Shown here: positions 37,801 through 48,742 of the stretch, piece after piece
How positions within the stretch are numbered: position 1 is the first letter of the stretch
How the letters are laid out: each line of letters opens with the position of its first letter
NCBI RefSeq assembly: GCF_000003815.2
Contig: NC_049981.1
Location: forward strand, 12,977,304 to 13,041,303
Direction: 5' to 3'
Length of the DNA: 64,000 nucleotides
Origin: Branchiostoma floridae
Lineage: Eukaryota; Chordata; Leptocardii; Amphioxiformes; Branchiostomatidae
The notes under the pieces: model-generated
Told to the model about the DNA's origin: nothing
Database searches by the model: none
What the model saw: only the letters and a program-made list of their open reading frames with translations
Made by a program: the position numbers and the translations under genes

Positions 37801-40800
37801 GCTGCAGCAAAGAGGTCTGGTCCGAAAGCTTTCACTAAAAAGGACATGTCATCCAAATTAAAGGGGTCACAAGAAGCAGGAGCCTCGGGCACTCCTAAGA
37901 AGGTCGTGGTAACGTCCAAGGACTTACCTTCTAAACCCACAAGTAAAGTAGCAAGTGCATCGAGCACCACCAAATCTTCACCACCTTCTAAGGAAGCAAA
38001 TCTTCCAGTCACAGGTCTGGACAGATCTGGACAGACAAAAGAGTCCACACAAGACAAGAAAGAAAAGCCAAGTCTTGGGGCTTCACAAAAAGGAGCAAAC
38101 GTGCCGAAAGCTGGACCGTCCGGAGACCAGACCGCAAAATCAGCGCCTACGAAAATCTCGCAAGCGACAAAAGGCGTAGATGTTAAGGGGGAAACTCCCA
38201 TTATGAGGACTACTGCACTGTCGCCAAGGCATGCAGACATGCAATCAACGGACAAGAAGTCTCTCAAAGAAACAGCGCCTTTGCTCTCGAAAATTCCACG
38301 ACCGGTTCAAGACACGACTGTTAAACGAAAAGATCCCACGATGGGGACAACAGCATTGTCACCAAGGCGCACAGGCATACAGGCAACAGACAAACCTGTC
38401 AAACAGACCTCACTATTGCCTACGAAGATTCCGCAACCATCTCAAGGCACTGCTGTTAGGCGGAAAGTTCCCACGATGGGGACAGAAGCATTGTCACCAA
38501 GGTGCACAGACATACAGGCAACAGACAAATCTGTCAAACAGACCTCACTATCCCCGATGAAGATTCAACAACCGTCTAAAGACACTACTGTTAAGCGGAA
38601 CACCCCCGTGATGGACAGGACTCCAGTGTCACAAAGGCACACAGGAGCGTCTCAAGGAGTCCCAGCCAAATCTGAGCCCATGAAGACTGTACAGTCAGCC
38701 AAGGACTCTGCCGACAGGCCAAGGACTCCCCGTATGGAGTCGACTGCACAGACGGCTGGACCGCCAATGGTCCAGACCAGACCTACAGCAGAACCTCCAA
38801 ACGCTGAACAATCCTCCGAGCCAGACACTCCTGAGCATCAGCGTCCATACGGCTGGGTGTCGTCGGGGATAAAGAAGTATAATGATGTGGAAAGGGCACG
38901 GCTGGATGCGGAGGTTAACCACTACTGGGGTACCAAGTTCTCCAGAGATAGGGAAAAGCCATGGTGGAATATTGAGGATCCAGAAGAACGTGAGAGAGCA
39001 CGGCTTCGCCAGGACCGGTCTCAGACAAACATCCGGCGGGCCGAATCGTCAGGCAGGGAGCCCGGTGCAACCTCTGCCTCCTACAAGCCACCTGACATCG
39101 AGAAACAAGTGACCTATGATGTCGACCGATCACCGGCGATGTTACCCGGTCACTTCGGGGCGTCAACAGGCGTCCGGTCCAGACCGAGCATGCCGGGCAC
39201 GGGCTTAGTACCGAAGAAACTGGACATGGAAGTCTTCGACTCGTCAGAAGACAGCGAAGATGAGGTAGACTTGGACAAACCCGTCTCAGCGGAGGATCTG
39301 AAAGATGACAAGTATTGGCAAGCCTTGGAGAAGAAGGCGTACACCATGGTGAAGAAAAGTATGGAACAACTGGAGACTGTAGAGGAGGGCTCTGCCGAGG
39401 ACGAGACACCAGTGCAGGAAGCTTCTTCCACAGTGAAGAAACCTTCCAAGTTCTCTGAAATGTTCCAGTCAAGGAAAGAAAAGGAGAGGAAAAGAGAGAG
39501 AGAGGCCAGAGAAAGGGCCATGGAGGAAGCGAGAAAGGTGGAAGAGACGTTCCCGCACAAGTCAGACACCCCGACCGAAAAACCGTTCTATGGTCCACCG
39601 CTTCCCCCGGAGATGCAGAAAAATACTCCGGAGAAGAAGAAAAAGGACTTGACAAAAAATGGACACCAGGGAAAGCCTACGCTGGCTGCTAGTAAAGCAA
39701 AAGAGGAAGAACCAACCAAATCTGAGCCCATGAAGACTGTACAGTCAGCCAAGGACTATGCCGACAGGCCAAGGACTCCCCGTATGGAGTCGACTACACA
39801 GACGGCTGGACCGCCAATGGTCCAGACCAGACCTACAGCAGAACCTCCAAACGCTGAACAATCCTCCGAGCCAGACACTCCTGAGCATCGGCGTCCATAC
39901 GGCTGGGTGTCATCGGGGATAAAGAAGTATAATGATGACCAAAGGGCACGGCTGGATGCGGAGGTTAACTACTACTGGGGTACCAAGTTCTCCAGAGATC
40001 GTGAAAAGCCATGGTGGAATATTGAGGATCCAGAAGAACGTGAGAGAGCACGGCTTCGCCAGGACCGGTCTCAGACAAACATCCGGCAGACCGGATCGTC
40101 AGGCAGGGAGCCCGGTGCAACCTCTGCCTCCTACAATCCACCTTGCTTCGAGAAACAAGTGACCTATGATGTCGACCGATCACCGGCGATGTTACCCGGT
40201 CACTTCGGGGCGTCAACGGGCGTTCGGTCCAGACCGAGCATGCCGGACACGGGCTTAGTACCGAAGAAACTAGACATGGAAGTCTTTGACTCGTCAGAAG
40301 ACAGCGAAGATGAGATAGACTTGGACAAACCCGTCTCAGCGGAGGATCTGAAAGATGACGAGTATTGGCAAGCCTTGGAGAAGAAGGCGTACGCCATGGT
40401 GAAGAAAAGTATGGAACAACTGGAGACTGTAGAGGAGGGCTCTGCCAAGGACGAGACACCAGTGCAGGAAGCTTCTTCCACAGTGAAGAAACCTTCCAAG
40501 TTCTCTGAAATGTTCCAGTCAAGGAAAGATAAGGAGAGGAAAAGAGAGAGAGAGGCCAGAGAAAGGGCCATGGAGGAGGCAGGAAAGGGGGAAGAGACGT
40601 TCCCGCACAAGTCAGACCCCCCGACCGCAAAACCGTTCTATGGTCCACCGCTTCCCCCAGAGATGCAGAAAAATACTCCGGAGAAGAAGAAAAAGGACTT
40701 GACAAGCCATGGGCACCAGGGGAGGCCTACGCTGGCTGCTAGTAAAGCAAAAGAAGAAGAACCAAGCACTTCTAAGAAATCTGGCGGCACACTCACCCCA

Positions 40801-40911
40801 ACTAAGCTTGTCCGCAAAATGAAGGTTGGCGTCAATAAGGTCAAAAATTCGATTGAATCTAAGCTATCAGGAGAAGAGAGCGACTCAATGTCGAATGATT
40901 TGTCGACATAA
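28855..40911 (+). CDS. Giant intronless ORF, about 4,018 residues, repetitive low-complexity protein of unknown function
   Basis: I do not recognise this protein. One frame stays open for 12,057 bases from ATG 28855 to TAA 40909-40911, across a 248-base run of N (residues about 979-1061). It is hydrophilic, with no signal peptide or membrane segment. In order: a Ser-rich N-terminus; a basic, charged, probably helical segment with AIRQERRRRANRRKF (about 225-350); a predicted folded hydrophobic region around VSIINPVVVATEAELF (about 665-775); Pro-rich repeats with recurring IPxPPPLP (about 1180-2440); a His/Cys-rich doublet (about 2660-2782); Lys/Ser/Thr-rich disorder; and a 350-residue tandem duplication (about 3272-3970) with acidic SEDSEDE and coiled-coil-like KEKERKREREARERAMEEA. 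The length and codon-level preservation of repeats indicate real coding sequence. A scaffold or cytoskeletal role, as for AHNAK-like giants, is only a guess. A shadow of repeat structure can be excluded because the non-repetitive parts are also open. Confidence 0.85.
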   Translation: MNTVEDKLEVSASSASSSAGLGPTLSIARPSPAQSNTDVSKYAEELIKDPTVLRSATSISKMFKGGSKNNVTTIFAKNLIESATSDLQIEIESCSSMSSGSCESGVDMMDSVLNITGLIQAEKNRIKGECSREDLGLLSQITKFKPISRETTETHQRGSTHELVHSRDSKGATTEHLHKSQSITTMADVRQGKIRTASGKTLRIRCSKTNEILRQKMIYNARQELAPPKKKKFKTIAKAVAWTVRNRLAFMKGDVPKTKEQEDEEKIQKLAKIFTTNVIKGAVKKYELEERQEAIRQERRRRANRRKFTTTPNFFGELEYFPDPRPWVKKFDKNHNPNNKALTYWVREIQRQEKEHELGPPPPGLDLPCSNLSLRHSKHSDLKLACHAETEEDESSIFSSGRKNSSIYFAGITKIGDSDDPQIHEEDKLGMAVGGAPAKKEAPGASPTLEPLLKPSEKTNSPQTGNASKPDYLGGKSGGSNITREAKGAGMTGLFPANDVPSGKKSPKSGGTLKVKDDKKKGVMSSVQKDQGSEMSPVLTNETRTQARNSSSLDAEALGSSTVDEPVPIWTKAPKEKKSWTTQDKPRDMTDPRVDAPYMLRSLTEVRPDKSVEEMEEPPLAPRSSECLIKGMEGLASSSGSSGGTTWTEPAQTKQCARVRPTAVADSVVPYGAEARVKIAVQRITVSVTEELMANNRSLRILNRAVSIINPVVVATEAELFNPTLLGELVHQVNQTYSTMEAATLGLTMFFVEILSGVLARAANLMPLIGATEEGGLPVLPSNAPVDKTDTAASTGNRLLAIRVSPPSSVSGVDDQNATDAQPRSERQKTKLSKGRYPVREQSPGIKNVMPTACMPRKASIPCMKRDPLRPHTAAESGKSEKPGSKQGAKVKSAKKGSPPKLQKSDGHEEPEGTIWKVPDRRRRSSLHPEVVEDLKNTLQHRGEDRQEKKQTLHFTSQSSAMSQKSTVTKYGKGKKKDXXXXXXXXXXXXXXXXXXXXXXXXXXXXXXXXXXXXXXXXXXXXXXXXXXXXXXXXXXXXXXXXXXXXXXXXXXXXXXXXXXXXPPEAPPLPPPDYYLSGGDKSDDETPKAQALPQEAAMVYVPPQFLARFQSKEFRHVEFHPSPRSSVTSSVAGSDVGSVQSSRATSPTGTPRSSSPVGRDHTSQGVQSTALASALRDAAESRDTAHGMMQTQRDSLAFRLQSQGTQLKHSTTVRRKTSTGETEDTAEASHMVATVQADRIPSPPPLPSFGLGLLSAHPVSAMSPLSPVPGHMQSGSPGNDSLSFRLQSQATKLKHSTTVRRKTCTGETDDTAEASQVVAAVQAERIPTPPLPAFGLSAHAQITPPAALAIPSSAPTMGLLSHHPTASGLPMPQLSGMTRPGLTGGTAMRHTSASAKVTQKTSVKKGDETVENVAEASQAMATTEVVQIPPPPPLPTPELLRRPSLPRATPHLMMHGAGFGRVPSPPALPPMDLLMAGISGGFGRVPSPPALPPMDLLIAGISGGFGRVPSPPALPPMELLMAGISGGFGRPQPNMALQLAGPSALSVPQPSLLSHGHGQGGGTFMRSTTASNKMTHKTKVTKGDETVENVAEASETVGTIEVGHIPEPPPLPTPEQLRRPSLLPAAPQLNMALQMAGSSALATPQYPPSLIYPGHGHSGGTFMRSTTASNKMTHKTKVAKGDETVENVAEASKTVGTMEFGHIPEPPPLPTPEQLRRPSLPRATPHLMMHGAGFGRVPSPPALPPMDLLMAGISGGFGRVPSPPALPPMDLLMAGISGGFGRVPSPPALPPMELLMAGISGGFGRPQPNMALQLAGPSALSVPQPSLLSHGHGQGGGTFMRSTTASNKMTHKTKVTKGDEMIENVAEASETVGTIEVGHIPEPPPLPTPEQLRRPSLPPAAPQLNMALQMAGSSALATPQYPPSLMSPGHGHGGGTFMRSTTASNKMTHKTKVTKGDETVENVAEASETVGTMEFGHIPEPPPLPTPEQLRRPSLPQATPNLMMHGAGFGRVPSPPALPPMDLLMAGISGGFGRVPSPPALPPMDLLMAGISGGFGRVPSPPALPPMDLLMAGISGGFGRVPSPPALPPMDLLMAGISGGFGRVPSPPALPPMDLLMAGISGGFGRVPSPPALPPMELLMAGISGGFGRPQPNMALQLAGPSALSVPQPSLLSHGHGQGGGTFMRSTTASNKMTHKTKVTKGDEMIENVAEASETVGTIEVGHIPEPPPLPTPEQLRRPSLPPAAPQLNMALQMAGPSALATPQYPPSLMSPGQGQGGGTFMRSTTASNKMTHKTRVTKGDESVENVAEASETVGTMEFGHIPEPPPLPTPEQLRRPSLSRATPHLMMHGAGFERVPSPPALPPMELLLSGIADISGRVPSPPALPSMEFLMSEIRYTSRQVPNPPALPTMEFLMSGISGFPERDASQASPRPLLDLVGSGAMQPVPDPNRQYTVMSMYAAQESTLSQKRTVTHRDEGTEHSTAEEFSIGTKAAVLHTNIPEPPLLPMLKYFVQKPYDHPQDTFEHQITQTVDRFFRRRELSIKLHQDKEDVTEFLLGLEEDKSQISSEKLEEVRAEANEELATINASISNLLMTTSLRNVVENSGSQCSEESLEPGVVVSADDYQTATEWIKSDSKLTMNLERPSLHELQGAEQHQLSLCNHTDHGESAWYQCDNNYQVVHGEDTPCCMIDHAHHWTYEPTRFKCGSCNEPLLIKYHIETDSEDDDEKDEGHKKVPVPICNTKKHGHEHTWTYRTIRMTCKQCHVTMVMKMHLESDDEDEVPVERSVPIHHRAPRKDPRTHTRRIKSRSEDSASQIPLVRKPSQTSERKYPYRQPGKKAYSSGKERPSRSLPKPKIVVTPEMRPQSASETELASGMAKDQSSKTQGRTSLKNVYIQTAGGSTSPPGSVAGKTGKQSAKGSAEPAAKTQKDTVKGGKAGMRRKENSKKVWDALVGDDNESGSSKAQATPSKYAKKPDSASKDAAAKRSGPKAFTKKDMSSKLKGSQEAGASGTPKKVVVTSKDLPSKPTSKVASASSTTKSSPPSKEANLPVTGLDRSGQTKESTQDKKEKPSLGASQKGANVPKAGPSGDQTAKSAPTKISQATKGVDVKGETPIMRTTALSPRHADMQSTDKKSLKETAPLLSKIPRPVQDTTVKRKDPTMGTTALSPRRTGIQATDKPVKQTSLLPTKIPQPSQGTAVRRKVPTMGTEALSPRCTDIQATDKSVKQTSLSPMKIQQPSKDTTVKRNTPVMDRTPVSQRHTGASQGVPAKSEPMKTVQSAKDSADRPRTPRMESTAQTAGPPMVQTRPTAEPPNAEQSSEPDTPEHQRPYGWVSSGIKKYNDVERARLDAEVNHYWGTKFSRDREKPWWNIEDPEERERARLRQDRSQTNIRRAESSGREPGATSASYKPPDIEKQVTYDVDRSPAMLPGHFGASTGVRSRPSMPGTGLVPKKLDMEVFDSSEDSEDEVDLDKPVSAEDLKDDKYWQALEKKAYTMVKKSMEQLETVEEGSAEDETPVQEASSTVKKPSKFSEMFQSRKEKERKREREARERAMEEARKVEETFPHKSDTPTEKPFYGPPLPPEMQKNTPEKKKKDLTKNGHQGKPTLAASKAKEEEPTKSEPMKTVQSAKDYADRPRTPRMESTTQTAGPPMVQTRPTAEPPNAEQSSEPDTPEHRRPYGWVSSGIKKYNDDQRARLDAEVNYYWGTKFSRDREKPWWNIEDPEERERARLRQDRSQTNIRQTGSSGREPGATSASYNPPCFEKQVTYDVDRSPAMLPGHFGASTGVRSRPSMPDTGLVPKKLDMEVFDSSEDSEDEIDLDKPVSAEDLKDDEYWQALEKKAYAMVKKSMEQLETVEEGSAKDETPVQEASSTVKKPSKFSEMFQSRKDKERKREREARERAMEEAGKGEETFPHKSDPPTAKPFYGPPLPPEMQKNTPEKKKKDLTSHGHQGRPTLAASKAKEEEPSTSKKSGGTLTPTKLVRKMKVGVNKVKNSIESKLSGEESDSMSNDLST
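31791..32038. other. Assembly gap (248 N) inside the giant ORF
   Basis: The run of N starts after GKKKD codons and ends before PPEAPPLPPPDYY. The frame is the same on both sides if the gap length is exact. It probably marks unresolved repeat sequence, so the protein length is approximate. Confidence 0.95.
33226..35907 (+). repeat. Nested coding tandem repeats: 69-bp units inside 825-bp units
   Basis: The 69-bp (23-residue) unit with core GRVPSPPALPPM and tail LLMAGISG occurs three times from 33226, three times from 34051 and six times from 34876. A degenerate set of three follows from 35908. Each block is followed by two NKMTHKTKVTKGDE modules, making an 825-bp higher-order unit (275 codons). 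The third is 1032 bp because it has three extra 69-bp units. Copies are nearly identical at nucleotide level. Confidence 0.95.
38200..38640 (+). repeat. 45-residue coding repeat, about four diverged copies
   Basis: Units share TALSPR and TDK followed by KIPQP and TVKRK. The CCCACGATGGGGACA start recurs at 38335 and 38470, a period of 135 bp. The units lie inside the giant ORF and are more diverged than the 69-bp and 1050-bp repeats. Confidence 0.8.
38671..40764 (+). repeat. 1050-bp tandem duplication (350 residues) in the giant ORF
   Basis: TCTGAGCCCATGAAGACTGT starts copy 1 at 38671 and copy 2 at 39721, exactly 1050 bp apart. The copies are nearly identical and stay in the same frame, including the RPYGWVSSGIKKYND, WGTKFSRDREKPWWNIEDP and KFSEMFQSRK segments. 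The near-identity implies recent duplication or ongoing gene conversion. Confidence 0.95.
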
Positions 40912-42720
40912 ATATATTATTGGCGTGGCAAAAAAATCTATGTGTTTGTTACTCACGTTTGATGTTTGGAATAGAATATCAGAAACACATTGAACATAAA
41001 AAAATGAAAGCGATGCATACTTGAAGCCACGATGAAAAAGGAAAATGAAGGAATCAAGTGCATCTTAGGTCGCAAAGACCTTATAGCAACTGCGCAGCAA
41101 GGGGACCCAATTTAAGCAGTTTCTGTTAAGTCAAATAACAATTGGTTGCCAGGCATAGATATATGCATGTACGATGGTAGTATCTAGTGTTGTAAAGCTG
41201 TGTATGCATTGGTCACACATGCTGTCAGTGTGAGAATTTCTTATATCGGCATTGAAAGGAAATGTACTAAGCACCGTTGTAAGTTGTAAATTGTATGTGA
41301 CTGACAAAAATGATACTAATGTTAACGTCTCTGCAACAGCATCAATGTCAATACACAACTTTAAATGGATTTTATGCTACATAGCTTCCTTCATGAATGT
41401 AAAATACTTGAGTCCACTACACCATGACTGAAGATAGTGTGTGTATACAATTCATGTATATATGTACAATATATGTGTGTCTGTCTTTGTAAATTGTAAA
41501 AAAAAAAGAGACAAATGTGTTATCAAGAATAAACATTCACGCCAATTTACAATTGCTTTTCTTACTGTTGGGTACGAATAGGCCCTGATCCTCTGGACCT
41601 GGACCTGGCCCATACCTGTACCAGTACCCACCCCTAGTTCAGTACAACACAACATGCTACTCTCAGGCCTTTGCTAAAACTACATATTGATAAGGGTCAA
41701 ATAAGAGTCCAACACCAAATAAAGCGTCTCTGCAATATATATTCAAATCAGCATTTTCAGCAACAAATTGTGAATGAAATACCCCATTGCCTCTATAGAG
41801 TCAGAGATTATAAGACGAGATATGATAAGTATATACTACACCATTACAACAGTATTAGTAGTACTTCATAGAAATGTGACGGGCGGGCTGCTATAATCGT
41901 GATTTAATTTTAAGCATGCTACATCGATAAACATCTAACATATTTAAACAAGGAAAACATGATTCCTTGTGATGGCTTTCCTGATGGGAAAACATTGACC
42001 TCTTCATGTCAAGGGTCATACATTGTGTATCTTACACCTTGTATAATTAGATTCTACTTCAAATACATTTACCACATCTTCTAGGCCACTACTATGTCCT
42101 CCGCAGTAAAAATTGGCTGTCAGGGTTCACCAAGTACATAATGTACAAGTCTATATCAGCAGCATCATTAAAAACCACGAAATACTCATTTCGGCTTAAG
42201 CCGTAACCATTTAACTTTCAGAGGCTTTTCAGCCTTGTTTTGCAGTCACTTTTGCCAAATAGTCGTTATCCAAGAAAATGGATATAATTTGGGAAATGAT
42301 GAGACATAGATAGTATCCACTTCCTTTTGCCAGTGACACTTAGCAGAAATGTTGCAGATCAGGTTTTGTAGTCTAACTATGAATTGATATGTAAAGGAGA
42401 TATGTAAGAGTTTGTCTTACTGTTGTACTATATAGTTAGAGTGTAAAACCTGCTCTGCAGCAGATCTGCCTAGTGTCACGGACAAAGGGTAGTGGATGTT
42501 ACCTGAAACATCTCACCATTTCCAAAACCATATCCAGTTGCTTGAGTAACTACTACTACTTGGCACATCCTATTACCTGCATGTCTAGCCTTCCTTGACG
42601 AGCTGTTCTTTAGCTTAAGATCTACAGTACTGAAAGTGAACTTCATAACACCTGTACACAGCAGAGGAATGTGGCCATTTCATGATCCTGTGTTCCTTCA
42701 AGGTAGCATACAGGGCCCTC
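40912..42720. other. Intergenic region between the convergent giant ORF and DHFR
   Basis: It holds the 3' UTR of the giant gene on the plus strand and that of DHFR on the minus strand. I see no further gene. TTTAAT at 41903-41908, which reads ATTAAA on the minus strand, is a weak candidate poly(A) signal for DHFR. Confidence 0.45.
41528..41533 (+). terminator. Candidate poly(A) signal of the giant ORF
   Basis: AATAAA lies about 615 bp after the stop codon, shortly after an A-rich run. It is the first convincing canonical signal on this strand after the giant ORF. Confidence 0.45.
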
Positions 42721-47120
<4,400 letters not shown>

Positions 47121-47472
47121 TCTGGTGCTGAGACCGTGAGTCCAGGAGGGAGTGAAAAGGAAATAGCGATGTCTTCAGGTGCAGCTAACGCGAAAAACAA
47201 CACATTTAAAAATGGCGGGAAAAGCCAGGTCACGTTTTGACCTTTCCCAGCACCCCATTGGCAAGCTTTGAGGTTGCAGAAGGGTTTATGAATTTTTTAC
47301 TTCTTTAATATCATGTTCCGTGCCTTTTGCCTGTTTGCCCCTGTGCTGCATTATATTACATTACCCATATTCTATCTTAGAGTATTTTTTCATAACCTTA
47401 TATGGTGTAAAGGTGTAAAGATCTGTGAAGTCTTTCTGTAAACTACTATACCCCATACATGGCCATACAAAA
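47121..47472. promoter_or_regulatory. Shared divergent promoter region of DHFR and TRAPPC5
   Basis: Only 352 bp separate the two start codons, which point away from each other. There is no TATA box. The segment holds two E2F-like motifs and must contain both transcription starts. This is the classic layout of a bidirectional housekeeping promoter. Confidence 0.7.
47189..47222. promoter_or_regulatory. Two E2F-like sites upstream of DHFR
   Basis: CGCGAAA at 47189-47195 and GGCGGGAAA at 47214-47222 match the two common forms of the E2F consensus (TTTSSCGC family, reverse strand). They lie 69-102 bp upstream of the DHFR start codon. DHFR is a textbook E2F target in vertebrates, activated at G1/S, so cell-cycle control is inferred here. 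Confidence 0.6.
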
Positions 47473-48742
47473 ATGGAGTCCAGAATGACGAGTCGGCCCA
47501 AACAGAGTATTCTCGACAAACCGCTCAGCAAAGGGAAGGGCGATCTCAACCTGAGCTCGTTCGCCTTCCTGTTCTCCGAGATGGTTCAGTACTGTCAGAA
47601 CCGGGTCCACACCGTGCCGGAACTGCAACAGAAACTGTCCGACCTGGGACAACACGTCGGCTTCCGGATTCTGGACACACTGTTTCTCAGGTGGGGAGGG
47701 GAGGGCGGATCTTCCCCCTCAGGTTTTTCGCCTAGATTTGTTCTCCCCTCAAATATTTCCCTCTTAAAATCTTTAGATCTTCCCCTTAAGTGTTTCCTCC
47801 TCCCCCTAAATCTCCTCTTTAATTGTTTCCTTCTATTCTTTTCACGTACACCTCTTCACAAGTATCAAAACCTCCAAGCAGATGTTGGGTTGAAATTATC
47901 CATAGCGGAAACATCTGACATTAGATGCATAAAGGGGGTGGGGCAAACATAAAGATGCATTTCTTGCCTTTACTCTATGATGAATGTCACATATAATTCT
48001 AAGTACAAGGCGGTCGTTGTGGGGGAAAATTTTGGGACTGTCAAAGATCTTGTGGGAATGGTCTGTATAGCTTGACTGTATAGCTAACTTTAATAATGCT
48101 GCATGAATTTCGAAGCAATGGCATTTCAAGCATAATGTCCTTCCTTACTTCACAGAGAAAAGAATTACAAGCGGGAAATCAAGCTCCTGAACATGCTCCT
48201 ATTTGTGAAGACGACAGTTTGGAAGACGCTGTTTGGGAAAGAGGCAGACAAGTTGGAACATGCCAATGATGATGACAAGACATACTACATTGTCGAAAAA
48301 GATCCACTGGTCAACAAGTTTATCTCAGTTCCAAAGGTATGAGACCATTTCAAGGGCATGAAATTAAGATAATTAGCATTCATATTTTAAGATTTATTGT
48401 ATTTGTAATCCATGTTTGTATGATTTTAGCAGTAATATGTTATGTCATAATGTGTGTTGAGCTTAATTGTACATAATTCTATATTTTACTCCTAACGTCA
48501 TTTAGAGTGATGGAAGTGAAATATACCACATTTGTTGCCTTTCTAGTCACTGACTGTTTTGCTTGTTTCAGGACAAGGGCAGTTTGAACTGTGCAGCCTT
48601 TACTGCAGGGATTGTGGAGGCTGTTCTGAATGGCTGTGGTTTCCCTGCTAAGGTCACGGCACACTGGCATAGAGGCACAACCTACATGATCAAATTTGAT
48701 GAGGCAGTCATCCTCAGAGACAAGAGCATGGAAGGACGATAG
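47473..48742 (+). CDS. TRAPPC5: TRAPP complex subunit 5 (Trs31), complete, three exons
   Basis: TRAPPC5 is a core subunit of the TRAPP tethering and Rab1-exchange complexes at the ER-Golgi interface. Exons 47473-47690, 48156-48336 and 48572-48742 join in phase (2, 0) to 570 bases, 189 residues, the normal family length. Family sequence is evident throughout: FLFSEMVQYCQNRVHTVPEL, GFRILDTLFLREKNYKREIK, WKTLFGKEADKLEHANDDDK, YYIVEKDPLVNKFISVPK and CGFPAKVTAHWHRGTTYMIK. The start ATG at 47473 was chosen over upstream codons because homologues begin ME(A/S)R. No signal peptide or membrane segment is present, as expected for a soluble longin-related TRAPP fold. A poly(A) signal candidate lies at 49488-49493. 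Confidence 0.97.

Noticed and set aside
31718-40844. Long minus-strand ORFs opposite the giant gene (for example 32712-33200, 35643-36248, 37494-38267, 38915-39655)
   Set aside because: They mirror the repeat structure and composition of the plus-strand frame, recur with each repeat copy, and show no domain or plausible start. They are shadows.
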